Positions 18,651-25,899 of a stretch of DNA of 38,886 nt are shown here, one piece after another. Every line of letters starts with the position of its first letter. The first letter of the stretch is position 1. The notes beneath the pieces were generated by a model, which saw only the letters and a list, made by a program, of their open reading frames with translations, did not search any database and was not told the origin of the DNA. Made by a program: the position numbers and the translations under genes. The DNA comes from Bacteroidota bacterium (GTDB lineage: Bacteria; Bacteroidota; Bacteroidia; Chitinophagales; Saprospiraceae): contig JACRAN010000013.1 in the NCBI GenBank assembly GCA_016234735.1, forward strand, positions 1 through 38,886, read 5' to 3'.

Positions 18651-19408
18651 TAGCCAAAACGCCCTGTGATATAATTTTCAGTTTCGGGTTTCGAGGGGTT
18701 GGTGAAAATCTTCTTCGTCTTGTCAAATTCTATGAGGTTGCCAAGATAAAAAAAGCCGGTGTAATCGCTCACCCGCCCGGCCTGCTGCATGTTGTGGGTG
18801 ACGACGATGATAGTGTACAGGTTTTTTAGCTCAAAAATCAGGTCTTCGATTTTCCCGGTCGAAATGGGGTCGAGGGACGAGGCAGGCTCGTCCATCAGTA
18901 TCACCGAAGGCTCGATGGCCAGTGCCCGTGCAATACAAAGCCGCTGCTGCTGCCCGCCCGATAGCTCGAAAGCGGATTTTTTGAGCTTGTCCTTTACCTC
19001 CTCCCACAGTACAGCCTGCCGCAACGTCTTTTCCACCTGGGCACCGATGAACGACTTGTCGGTGATGCCGTTCACCCGCAGGCCATACGCCACGTTCTCG
19101 AAGATGCTCTTGGGGAAGGGGTTGGGTTTTTGGAAAACCATGCCCACATTGCGCCGCAAATGGTCGATTTTCGAAGGTTTTATCTGATAAATATCCTCCC
19201 CGTCCAATAGCACCTGCCCCTCAATCCGGGTGTTGGGGATGAGGTCGTTCATCCGGTTGAACAAGCGAAGGTACGTCGATTTACCGCAGCCTGACGGCCC
19301 GATGAGTGCCGTCACCGAGTTCTCGGAAATGAACATGGAAATCCCCTTCAGCGCATGAAAATCGCCGTAGTAGAGGTTGACGTCTATGGTTTCGAGTTTG
19401 TTTCCCAT
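18650..19408 (-). CDS. pstB: Phosphate ABC transporter ATP-binding protein PstB
   Basis: This 252-residue protein has Walker [10 protein letters not shown] (37-45), Q-loop [23 protein letters not shown] signature [17 protein letters not shown], Walker [13 protein letters not shown] and the switch histidine in [14 protein letters not shown]. The PNPFPKSI sequence after the Q-loop and the length are specific to PstB. It hydrolyses ATP to drive phosphate import through PstC/PstA and is placed between pstA and phoU. Confidence 0.97.
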   Translation of the reverse strand: MGNKLETIDVNLYYGDFHALKGISMFISENSVTALIGPSGCGKSTYLRLFNRMNDLIPNTRIEGQVLLDGEDIYQIKPSKIDHLRRNVGMVFQKPNPFPKSIFENVAYGLRVNGITDKSFIGAQVEKTLRQAVLWEEVKDKLKKSAFELSGGQQQRLCIARALAIEPSVILMDEPASSLDPISTGKIEDLIFELKNLYTIIVVTHNMQQAGRVSDYTGFFYLGNLIEFDKTKKIFTNPSKPETENYITGRFG

Positions 19409-19413
19409 CGTTT

Positions 19414-19486
19414 GAATTTACGATTTACGATTTACGATTGGGGCAGCAGTGCCTCCAATCGTAAATCCAAAATCCAAAATCAATTC
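19414..19486. repeat. Palindromic 7-bp array filling the pstB-pstA gap
   Basis: Copies of gatttac (left, to 19442) are followed by ccaatcgtaaatcc and aaaatcc copies (19455-19486). The inner arms pair exactly over 12 bp (atttacgattgg); the outer units have diverged. The pstA stop codon (19480-19482) lies in the right arm. Confidence 0.85.
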
Positions 19487-20358
19487 ATCTTCACTTTTTT
19501 ACCAAAATAGTTTCTCAAGAGTGTGGCTAAAATGTTGACAATCAACACGATGACCACCAACACGAAGGCCGTACCGTAGGCCATCGGGCGGCTGGCTTCA
19601 ATCTGTGTGCCGCTCGTCGAAATCACGTACAGGTGGTACGGCAGCGCCATGCACTGGTCGAAAACACTGCCCGGCAGCTTGGGCAGGAAGTAGGCGGCCA
19701 CGGTGAAAAGTATCGGGGCCGTCTCGCCCGACACCCGCCCGACGGCGAGGATGAGGCCCGTCAAAATATTGGGCAGGGCAATGGGCAACACCACCTTGCG
19801 AACGGTGTACAGCTTGGAGCCGCCAAGGGCGTAGCTGGCCTGCCGGAAGGTGTCGTCCACCGACTTGAGCGCCTCTTCCGTGGTGCGGATGACGATGGGC
19901 AACGCCAGCAGCCCCAAAGTCAGTGACCCAGCCAGGATGCTCGCCCCGAAATTCAACTCATTGACAAAAAGCGCCATGCCGAACAGCCCGAAAATGATGC
20001 TCGGTACGCCCGCAAGGTTGTTCGTCATCATTTTCACAAAGCGCTTCACGGGCCCTTCCTTCGCATATTCGTTGACGTAAATGCCCGCCATGACGCCCAC
20101 CGGGAAGGCGAACAACATGCTGCCAGCCACCAAGTACAAGGTGCCAACAATGGCTGGGAAAATGCCGCCCTGGGTCATACCGTTCTCCGGCATGGCGGTC
20201 AGGAAGCGCCAATTGACCACCCCGATGCCCTGTTTCACAATGAAAAAAAGAATGAGCAACAGGATGGCAACGATGCCGTAACTGATGGCCCTGGCCAAAC
20301 CGAACATCAGTGCCTGGCCAAGTTTTTTTCGTCGTAAGTTGCTTTCAGGAAAAGTCAT
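19480..20358 (-). CDS. pstA: Phosphate ABC transporter permease PstA
   Basis: This 292-residue membrane protein has about six helices. The permease EAA loop is visible (ALKSVDDTFRQASYALGGSK, then LYTVRKVVLPIALPNILTG), along with the PstA-typical GVMAGIYVNEYAKEG and NNLAGVPSIIFGLFGMALFV. With PstC it forms the channel. The order pstS-pstC-pstA-pstB-phoU is the classical one. Its last codons run into the palindromic array. Confidence 0.96.
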   Translation of the reverse strand: MTFPESNLRRKKLGQALMFGLARAISYGIVAILLLILFFIVKQGIGVVNWRFLTAMPENGMTQGGIFPAIVGTLYLVAGSMLFAFPVGVMAGIYVNEYAKEGPVKRFVKMMTNNLAGVPSIIFGLFGMALFVNELNFGASILAGSLTLGLLALPIVIRTTEEALKSVDDTFRQASYALGGSKLYTVRKVVLPIALPNILTGLILAVGRVSGETAPILFTVAAYFLPKLPGSVFDQCMALPYHLYVISTSGTQIEASRPMAYGTAFVLVVIVLIVNILATLLRNYFGKKVKMN

Positions 20359-20387
20359 TTACCTATTTTTTTCAACGTTGAAAATGG

Positions 20388-20506
20388 CCTCTGTTAGAGT
20401 TTCGACAACCTCTGTTAGAGTTCCGAAACTCTAACAGTGGTGGTCGAAACTCTAACAGAGGTTGTCGGAACTCTAACAGAGGTTGTCTGAACTAACAGGG
20501 TTTGTC
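20388..20506. repeat. Palindromic array with a 21-22 bp unit, filling the pstA-pstC gap
   Basis: The unit cctctgttagagtttcgac occurs twice on the left (20388-20424). Its complement (gtcgaaactctaacagagg) occurs about four times on the right, with decay toward 20506. Within each unit ctgttagag is itself nearly self-complementary with ctctaacag. It is the only array here with a unit longer than 10 bp. Confidence 0.88.
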
Positions 20507-20516
20507 TGAGTGGAAA

Positions 20517-21713
20517 TCATCTCACTCGTTTGGCAGAAACTCTTTCCACCAAGAAGTTGATTATCAACGTGATGATGAACAAAATGCACCCCAGGGCGAA
20601 CAGCGCCTTGAAGTGCAATCCGCCAAACGGCGCTTCGCCCAGCTCGGCGGCGATGGTGGCCGGGATGGTACGCACAGGCTGCAGCAGCGAGCGCGGCATG
20701 ATGGCCGAGTTGCCGGTGACCATCAGCGCCGCCATCGTCTCGCCGATGGCCCGGCCAATGCCGAGGATGGCCGCCGCCGTGATGCCGGAAGCAGCGTAGG
20801 GCACTACCACTTTGCGGATGGTCTGCCATTGCGAAGCACCAAGTGCCAGGCTTGCCTCCTTCATGGCACGGGGCGTGGTGCGCAGCGCATCTTCCGACAC
20901 GGTGATGATGGTCGGCAGTGCCATGATGGCCAGCACGATGCTGCCCGCCAGCGCCGTTTCGCCTACCGGCAGGTTGAAGGTGCTTTGCACAAGCGGCACA
21001 ATGACTACCAGACCGAAGAAGCCGTACACCACAGACGGGATGCCCGCCAACAGTTCGATGACGGGCTTGAGGATGCGGCGCACCCGCTCGTCGGCGATTT
21101 CTGCGAGGTAAACGGCGGCTGCGAGGCCAAGTGGCAATGCGAAAAGTATGGCGAAAAACGAAACCAGCAAGGTGCCCAACAGAAGCGGCATCACGCCCAT
21201 GCTGGCTGCCGGGCGGCTGGTCGGAAACCACTCGGTGCCGGAGATGAACTTGGAAAACGACACTTTGTCCACCTGCACCGGCTGTGCGTTTTTCAGGGCG
21301 TTGGCAGTTTGCTTGTCAGGGAAAAAGCCGATGGTTCCGGGCAGGCTGTCGATGTAGCTGTCGATACAGGCGGGCAACCGCTCGAACTTTGCGCCCAGTT
21401 GCTCCTCCGTGAATGCCTCGCCCAGTTCGTCGAGGGTACACAGCGAGATGGGCTGGTCGTTGCCGCCGAGGGCCTTCCAGTTGGTGATTTTTTGGTCAAA
21501 AATATCCTTGATTTGAGGGGCGGTGAGCTTCTTGACGGGGTTGGAATTGTGTACCCAAAGCGAGGAGCCTTCATCAACGGGCGACAGGTTGAAGAAGGAA
21601 ATGCCCTCCTTGAACAGGAAAATGACGATGAGCAGCACGATGAACCCCGTGGAGTAACCGCTGATTTTTATCAGGCTCTCGAAGACTGGCTCGGTGAAAC
21701 GGCGTAGGCGCAT
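20517..21713 (-). CDS. pstC: Phosphate ABC transporter permease PstC with an inserted PstS-like segment
   Basis: This 398-residue protein is longer than the usual PstC of about 300-320. Helix I (about 20-43) is followed by an extra extracytoplasmic segment (about 52-150). The permease core comes next: LGLAAAVYLAEIADERVRRI, ELLAGIPSVVYGFFGLVVIV, and the EAA loop RAMKEASLALGASQWQTIRK. The insert contains VKKLTAPQIKDIFDQKITNW followed by KALGGNDQPI. This closely follows the co-encoded PstS (QLTREQIEKIFTGEIKNW, then KEVGGADATI), but without the phosphate-binding RESSSGT loop. The ATG at 21713 is chosen; upstream in-frame codons lie in the repeat. Confidence 0.93.
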   Translation of the reverse strand: MRLRRFTEPVFESLIKISGYSTGFIVLLIVIFLFKEGISFFNLSPVDEGSSLWVHNSNPVKKLTAPQIKDIFDQKITNWKALGGNDQPISLCTLDELGEAFTEEQLGAKFERLPACIDSYIDSLPGTIGFFPDKQTANALKNAQPVQVDKVSFSKFISGTEWFPTSRPAASMGVMPLLLGTLLVSFFAILFALPLGLAAAVYLAEIADERVRRILKPVIELLAGIPSVVYGFFGLVVIVPLVQSTFNLPVGETALAGSIVLAIMALPTIITVSEDALRTTPRAMKEASLALGASQWQTIRKVVVPYAASGITAAAILGIGRAIGETMAALMVTGNSAIMPRSLLQPVRTIPATIAAELGEAPFGGLHFKALFALGCILFIITLIINFLVERVSAKRVR

Positions 21714-21718
21714 GGAAA

Positions 21719-21807
21719 GGAAATTGGGAAATTGGGAAATTGGGAAATTGGGAATTGTGGGTGCGTCACGGTGTCGCTCAATTTCCAATTTTCCAATTTC
21801 CAATTTC
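21719..21807. repeat. Palindromic 8-bp array filling the pstC-pstS gap
   Basis: Four to five copies of gaaattgg (left, 21719-21755) face complementary copies (caatttcc variants) at 21779-21807 around a 23-nt centre. The right arm ends on the pstS stop codon. Confidence 0.9.
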
Positions 21808-22670
21808 TATTTAATGGGCACATACCCCGCATCCGTCACGTTTTTCTGCCCGGCATCCGACAGCACGTAGTCAACGAACGGCTTCACCTTTGACTCGTTC
21901 TTCGCATCGTAAAAATAGTACAACGGACGGGCAACCGGGTAGCTTTTGTCTTTTGCACCCTGGATGGACGGGGCAACGAACGTCTTGCCAGCATCATAAG
22001 AAACAGAAACTGGCTTAACGGATGCCGTCAAATAGGCCAGGCCCACATAGCCGATGGCGCCTTTCGTCTGGCTGACCGACTGCACGATGGCACCCGTGGC
22101 GGGCATGTTCAGCACGGTGGAAGCGTAGTTTTTCTTGTCCATGACATGCTCTTTGAAAAACTCGTAAGTGCCGGAGGAGCTTTCCCGGCTGTATGCTACG
22201 ATGGTGGCATCAGCACCGCCGACTTCCTTCCAGTTCTTGATTTCGCCAGTGAAAATCTTCTCGATTTGCTCACGGGTGAGCTGGCCCACCTTGTTCTCCG
22301 GGTGAACAATAACCGACAGTGCATCGAAACCGACGATGGCTTCTTTCACGTCAATGCTTTTTTCCGTAAACTTCAGTTTCTCGTCCGTTTTCAACTCACG
22401 GGACGACATGCAGATGTCCGTAGAGCCGTCCAACAGGGCGGTAATGCCTGTGCCAGAGCCGCCGCCCACGACCGTGATGGCCGCGCCTGCATTGGCTTTC
22501 ATGTACTCTTCGGCTTCTTTCTGACTGAGCGGCAGCACGGTATCGGAGCCTTTCACAGAAACAGTGGTGGCAGTTTCTGTGCCTTCGGTGCCAGTGGTTT
22601 GCGAAGCGTCGCCGCCGCAGGAAGCAAGGAAAAGAGGAATTGCGAGGAAAAGGAATTTCAAATTTTTCAT
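21807..22670 (-). CDS. pstS: Phosphate-binding lipoprotein PstS
   Basis: This 287-residue protein has a lipoprotein signal (MKNLKFLFLAIPLFLASC, lipid-attached C18). The binding protein follows with VKGSDTVLPLSQKEAEEYMK, GGGSGTGITALLDGSTDICM, the phosphate loop SRESSSGTYEFF and TKGAIGYVGLAYL. It captures phosphate in the periplasm and delivers it to PstC/PstA. It is second in the operon after the porin. The 42-bp gap to the porin carries no full array, only a small attgattgtcaat palindrome. Confidence 0.96.
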   Translation of the reverse strand: MKNLKFLFLAIPLFLASCGGDASQTTGTEGTETATTVSVKGSDTVLPLSQKEAEEYMKANAGAAITVVGGGSGTGITALLDGSTDICMSSRELKTDEKLKFTEKSIDVKEAIVGFDALSVIVHPENKVGQLTREQIEKIFTGEIKNWKEVGGADATIVAYSRESSSGTYEFFKEHVMDKKNYASTVLNMPATGAIVQSVSQTKGAIGYVGLAYLTASVKPVSVSYDAGKTFVAPSIQGAKDKSYPVARPLYYFYDAKNESKVKPFVDYVLSDAGQKNVTDAGYVPIK

Positions 22671-22712
22671 TGTTGTGATTTATTGATTGTCAATGATTTA
22701 GGATAAATCCAG

Positions 22713-23957
22713 TCAATATTTGTACTGCACTCTTAGGGTAAAGACATTGTCTTTCACGTCTTTCGTGTAACTGCTCAGGTTGATGGTTGTTTCGTTTTCC
22801 ACCATGTCGTAGTAGGCCATGAAGGTCACGCTTTTGTAGTAGTAGTTCAGGCCGAGGCCGAGGGTGGTGTACTTGATGTCGCCCTCGTTGGTGAGGGAGT
22901 TGGCTGCGCCAATCTGGTCATTGGATACCTCCCGGTTGGGGTCGTAGAAATCGTACTTGACCACGGCTTGCCAGTTTGACTTCGCAATGTTCTGGATAAA
23001 ATAAAACACTGCACCCCGGAACGGGCGGATGTAGGTGTCCTTGTCGGGCAAGGCTGCGTTTCTTGGGCTGTCGCTGGAAGTGGCAGTACCAGGCTGCGTT
23101 CCAACGATGTGTTCGCCCCGCAGCGTGGTTTTGCCAGCCGCCCAGGGGAAGCTCAACTGGATGTCACGACCGAGGTAGCGCCGTTGTGCATGTTGGCCGA
23201 TGAGACTTCCTTTGGTAGTGTCTTGAGCTGTGAAATGGTCGCCGTCAAAATCGTAAACATGGTTGGTTCCCTGCCGCACCCCGCCTTCGTAAAAACTGAT
23301 GCCAGCGACAATCAGGACCTTGCCGAGCTTGATGTCAGGGGTGGAGAGCCTGCCGATGAAATCCTTGCGGGAGTCGTTTTCGAGGGCGATGGAGTTGCCG
23401 TTGACGAGGCTGCCCTCCAGCAACCATGAGTGGTACTTGTAGGCCAACTTGAAGCCGAGGTCGCGCTCATTGGGGAAGATGGTTTGGTGCATCCGTGCCC
23501 GCTCAGGGGATTCTCTCAGTGTGGAAGAAAATAAAAGCTCATGCCCAAAAGGCCTCAAGAAAAGGCCACCCTGCAAGCTCAGGTTTTTGAACGCCCCTGG
23601 CATTTTCACTGCGCCGAAGGCATCACGGACTACAACGCCGGTTGGCCCGGCATCCACCTGGATGACCGCCAGTATTGGGTCGGAGGTGTAGGTCATCTTC
23701 AATCGGGAGCGGCGCAGCAGGAAGCGGTTGTCCATGTTTGGGTCGAAATTTCCGCCAGCAACGCTTTTGATGCCTGCTGCCTCGGCTTTCTGCCATTGCG
23801 CCTGGATGTATCCACTGAATTTTACTTTTTTCAACCCTGACAGGCTTTCTTCGATGGTGGTGATTTTTTTGGCCAATGAGTCGGTGGTGACGGACTGTGA
23901 AAAACTGGCGGAGGCCATTGCCAATAACAGCAACAGCGGGAGTATGACTTTGCCCAT
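22713..23957 (-). CDS. Phosphate-selective porin (OprP/OprO family)
   Basis: This 414-residue protein has a signal peptide (MGKVILPLLLLLAMASASFSQ), a short coiled coil (LAKKITTIEESLSGLKKV) and then alternating beta strands starting VKFSGYIQAQWQKAE. Family marks are FLLRRSRLKMTYTSDP, LQGGLFLRPFGHELLFSSTL and the C-terminal aromatic strand VFTLRVQYKY. This is the Porin_O_P family, outer-membrane channels often induced by phosphate starvation. Placement at the head of pstSCAB-phoU supports phosphate as substrate. The ATG at 23957 gives the signal peptide. Confidence 0.92.
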   Translation of the reverse strand: MGKVILPLLLLLAMASASFSQSVTTDSLAKKITTIEESLSGLKKVKFSGYIQAQWQKAEAAGIKSVAGGNFDPNMDNRFLLRRSRLKMTYTSDPILAVIQVDAGPTGVVVRDAFGAVKMPGAFKNLSLQGGLFLRPFGHELLFSSTLRESPERARMHQTIFPNERDLGFKLAYKYHSWLLEGSLVNGNSIALENDSRKDFIGRLSTPDIKLGKVLIVAGISFYEGGVRQGTNHVYDFDGDHFTAQDTTKGSLIGQHAQRRYLGRDIQLSFPWAAGKTTLRGEHIVGTQPGTATSSDSPRNAALPDKDTYIRPFRGAVFYFIQNIAKSNWQAVVKYDFYDPNREVSNDQIGAANSLTNEGDIKYTTLGLGLNYYYKSVTFMAYYDMVENETTINLSSYTKDVKDNVFTLRVQYKY

Positions 23958-24040
23958 GTTAGTTTCCAATTAAGAATTAAGAATCTCTAAAATCGAGTGC
24001 AAAAGTCGTGTGCAGGAATTAAGGCAAGATGAATCCAATA

Positions 24041-24102
24041 TTAAGTCTGTGTTAAGTTTTGAGGTTTACACAAACTTAACCTTGCGTTAGCATGGCCTTA
24101 GC
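24041..24102. promoter_or_regulatory. Candidate Pho-type operator: 11-bp-spaced repeats upstream of the porin-pst operon
   Basis: On the plus strand three consecutive 11-mers end in TTAAC/TTAGC/TTAGC: acaaacttaac (24070-24080), cttgcgttagc (24081-24091) and atggccttagc (24092-24102). Further upstream TTAAG occurs at 24041 and 24052, again 11 bp apart. gttaagttt (24051-24059) and aaacttaac (24072-24080) form an exact inverted repeat. Direct repeats at 11-bp spacing are the usual target of OmpR/PhoB-type regulators. The array ends 10 bp before a plus-strand TAATTTTG and 84 bp or more upstream of the porin ATG. Confidence 0.45.
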
Positions 24103-24112
24103 AGGCAGGGGA

Positions 24113-24120
24113 TAATTTTG
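24113..24120 (+). promoter_or_regulatory. Possible -7 element for the remnant permease gene
   Basis: TAATTTTG matches TAnnTTTG and sits 10 bp after the repeat array. It may be what is left of the promoter of the gene whose tail survives at 24212. Confidence 0.3.
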
Positions 24121-24211
24121 GCAAGTTTTCTAATTAAGAATTTCCCTTTGCGGAGGGAGATATGGGGCTGTGCCGCAATCACAGCCTCTTTTTTTTTGCG
24201 TGGGAGCGACT

Positions 24212-24343
24212 TGCTTCCTGTTCCCCGTCATCGCCGCCGGGGCGCTGCTCGGCGTGGTCATCACGAAGTACCTCTCCGAGTCGCTGTACCGCAAATTCGT
24301 GATTGGCATGACGTTGTTCACGGTGGTGTTTTTGTTCTTTTGA
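24212..24343 (+). pseudogene. C-terminal remnant of a TauE/SafE (TSUP) sulfite-exporter-like permease
   Basis: From 24212 one frame reads CFLFPVIAAGALLGVVITKY, then LSESLYRKFVIGMTLFTVVF and LFF before the stop at 24341-24343. This is the ending typical of TSUP permeases: the last two helices, with the GALLGxxxxKYLSE-xxxRKFxxG arrangement. No plausible start or earlier helices are present between the porin promoter region and this point, so only about 43 codons remain. The stop codon overlaps the first base of the next palindrome. Confidence 0.65.
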
Positions 24344-24417
24344 TTGCTAAATTGTTGGATTGTTTGATTGTTGTTCGAGGTGTTCCAACAATCAAACAAT
24401 CCAACAATTTAGCAATC
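24342..24417. repeat. Perfect 32-bp palindrome with 12-nt loop upstream of the ompA-like gene
   Basis: Arms 24342-24373 and 24386-24417 are exact complements over 32 bp; the loop is ttcgaggtgttc. Each arm contains diverged copies of gattgtt. It begins in the stop codon of the remnant permease and ends 6 bp before the -7 element of the ompA-like gene. Confidence 0.95.
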
Positions 24418-24423
24418 TTACCC

Positions 24424-24431
24424 TATCTTTG
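24424..24431 (+). promoter_or_regulatory. Bacteroidota -7 promoter element for the ompA-like gene
   Basis: TATCTTTG is an exact TAnnTTTG match 26 bp before the ATG. The -33 position falls in the right arm of the palindrome. Confidence 0.55.
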
Positions 24432-24456
24432 TCCCGTTTCACAAAATCATTTTCCT

Positions 24457-25428
24457 ATGAAAATCAACAACTTAACGATGCTTGCGGCGCTCGCCGTCCT
24501 GTTGGGGACGGGCTGCGTTTCCACCCAAAAGTACAGCGACATGCAAACGGCCCGCGACCACTTCAAGGCCGAATACGAGAACCTGCGGGTGGCCGAACAG
24601 GAAAACCAGGAGTTGAAAAACAAGCTCCGGCTCTCCGAAACCCAGATGCAGCAGCAAAAAGACATCCTCGCCCAAACCAAATACGAACTCGACCGCACGA
24701 AGGCGTACAACAAGGAATTAGCGCTCGACTATGAAACGGCGGCGAAGGAAAACTCCAAGTTGCTCTCGCAATATTCCGCCGACAAGGCGGACTTTGAGGA
24801 GGATATTTCCATCAGCCAGGGGGAATTGTTGCGCCAGGAGCGGCAGTTGAAGGGCCTGGAAGAAACCCTCGGGATGCAAGGTTCCAGCATGGAATCCATT
24901 CGCTCCGACCTCGCTTCCAGGGAACGACGGGTGGCCGAACTGGAGCGCCTCGTGGCCGAAAAAGAAGCCCAGATGGCACAACTCCGCATCAGCCTCAACG
25001 ATGCCCTGCGGGGCTTCTCCGCCGCCGACCTGACGGTGGAGGAACGCAACGGCAAAATCTACGTGTCGATGAGCCAGAACCTGCTCTTCAAACTCGGCAG
25101 TGACAAGGTGGACCCAAAAGGTGCGGCAGCACTCCAACAATTGGCCACTGCGCTCAACGCCAACCCTGCCATCGAAGTCATCGTGGAAGGCCACACCGAC
25201 AACACCGGCGGGGTCGATTTCAACTGGGACCTCAGCACCCGCCGCGCCACTGCCGTGGTGAAAATCCTCGCCATCAGTGGCATCCAGCCGGGCCGCATGA
25301 CCGCCTCCGGGCGGGGGATGCACCACCCCGTTGTGCCCAACGACTCCGAGGCCAACAAGGGCAAAAACCGCCGCACTGAAATCATCCTGTCACCCAACCT
25401 GGACAAGCTGTTGGAACTCACCAAATGA
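24457..25428 (+). CDS. OmpA-family lipoprotein with coiled coil
   Basis: This 323-residue protein has a lipoprotein signal (MKINNLTMLAALAVLLGTGC, C20). A long coiled coil follows (about 28-185, rich in E, K, L and Q). The OmpA-like peptidoglycan-binding domain comes last (about 205-315): LLFKLGSDKVDPKGAAALQQ, VEGHTDNTGG, then WDLSTRRATAVVKIL and NKGKNRRTEIIL. It should tether the outer membrane to peptidoglycan. The start at 24457 gives a proper lipoprotein signal; upstream in-frame sequence crosses a palindrome and is not coding. Its stop codon touches the next repeat. Confidence 0.92.
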   Translation: MKINNLTMLAALAVLLGTGCVSTQKYSDMQTARDHFKAEYENLRVAEQENQELKNKLRLSETQMQQQKDILAQTKYELDRTKAYNKELALDYETAAKENSKLLSQYSADKADFEEDISISQGELLRQERQLKGLEETLGMQGSSMESIRSDLASRERRVAELERLVAEKEAQMAQLRISLNDALRGFSAADLTVEERNGKIYVSMSQNLLFKLGSDKVDPKGAAALQQLATALNANPAIEVIVEGHTDNTGGVDFNWDLSTRRATAVVKILAISGIQPGRMTASGRGMHHPVVPNDSEANKGKNRRTEIILSPNLDKLLELTK

Positions 25429-25892
25429 TTGCGGATTCGGGATTGCGGATTTCGGATTGGGGGGCAGGAATTGGCAAAAAGCAGATAATTTTTTCAAAAA
25501 CCTCTGCTATGACCGAGAAAGAATTGCAGGAACGGATGAAATGTTTTGCAGTTGCCATTGTCAAGTTTGGTGAAGCATTGCCTGAAACTCCTGGATTTCG
25601 GACAGTCAGAAACCAAATAGTACGATGCGGTCCTTCTACAGCAGCAAATTACAGAGCCGCCTGCCGTCCTAAATCAAATGCTGATTTTATTTCAAAATTG
25701 GGAACGGTAGAAGAGGAACTTGACGAAACAATGTTTTGGCTGGAATTCACGGTGGCACTCTCCGAAGACCAAAGGCCTGCAGTCGCTCCACTTTGGAAAG
25801 AAGCCAACGAACTATTGGCCATCATTGTCGCCAGCATTAAAACAATGAAAAAGCGAAAAAAATAACAGCCACCTAATCCGAAATCTGCAATC
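25427..25892. repeat. Inverted-repeat bracket around the four-helix-bundle gene
   Basis: Left copies (25427-25461) of gattgcgg/atttcgg begin at the ompA-like stop codon. The right copies (25875-25892, aatccgaaatctgcaatc) are complementary to 25441-25458 with a single mismatch. Unlike the other arrays the two arms are 416 bp apart, with the ORF 25509-25865 between them. The right arm ends just before the ATG of the next gene. Confidence 0.8.
25509..25865 (+). CDS. Four-helix-bundle protein (S23 / 23S rRNA intervening-sequence protein family)
   Basis: This 118-residue, all-helical protein contains TVRNQIVRCGPSTAANYRAA, SNADFISKLGTVEEELDETM and FWLEF, matching TIGR02436/PF05635. The family was first found as the ORF carried inside 23S rRNA intervening sequences and is related to the Avd accessory protein of diversity-generating retroelements. 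The precise activity is unknown; nucleic-acid binding through the basic face of the bundle is the usual inference. Here it is not in rRNA but lies between two arms of an inverted repeat. The basic C-terminus (KTMKKRKK) fits RNA or DNA binding. Confidence 0.9.
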   Translation: MTEKELQERMKCFAVAIVKFGEALPETPGFRTVRNQIVRCGPSTAANYRAACRPKSNADFISKLGTVEEELDETMFWLEFTVALSEDQRPAVAPLWKEANELLAIIVASIKTMKKRKK

Positions 25893-25899
25893 CGAAATC

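Noticed and set aside
20388-20506. Insertion sequence or MITE in the pst operon
   Set aside because: No terminal inverted repeats with target duplication are evident, and the unit is internally repeated and fits the general array pattern.
24118-24456. In-frame N-terminal extension of the ompA-like gene
   Set aside because: It would translate the remnant permease in the wrong frame and the 32-bp palindrome; the ATG at 24457 gives a lipoprotein signal and follows a -7 element.
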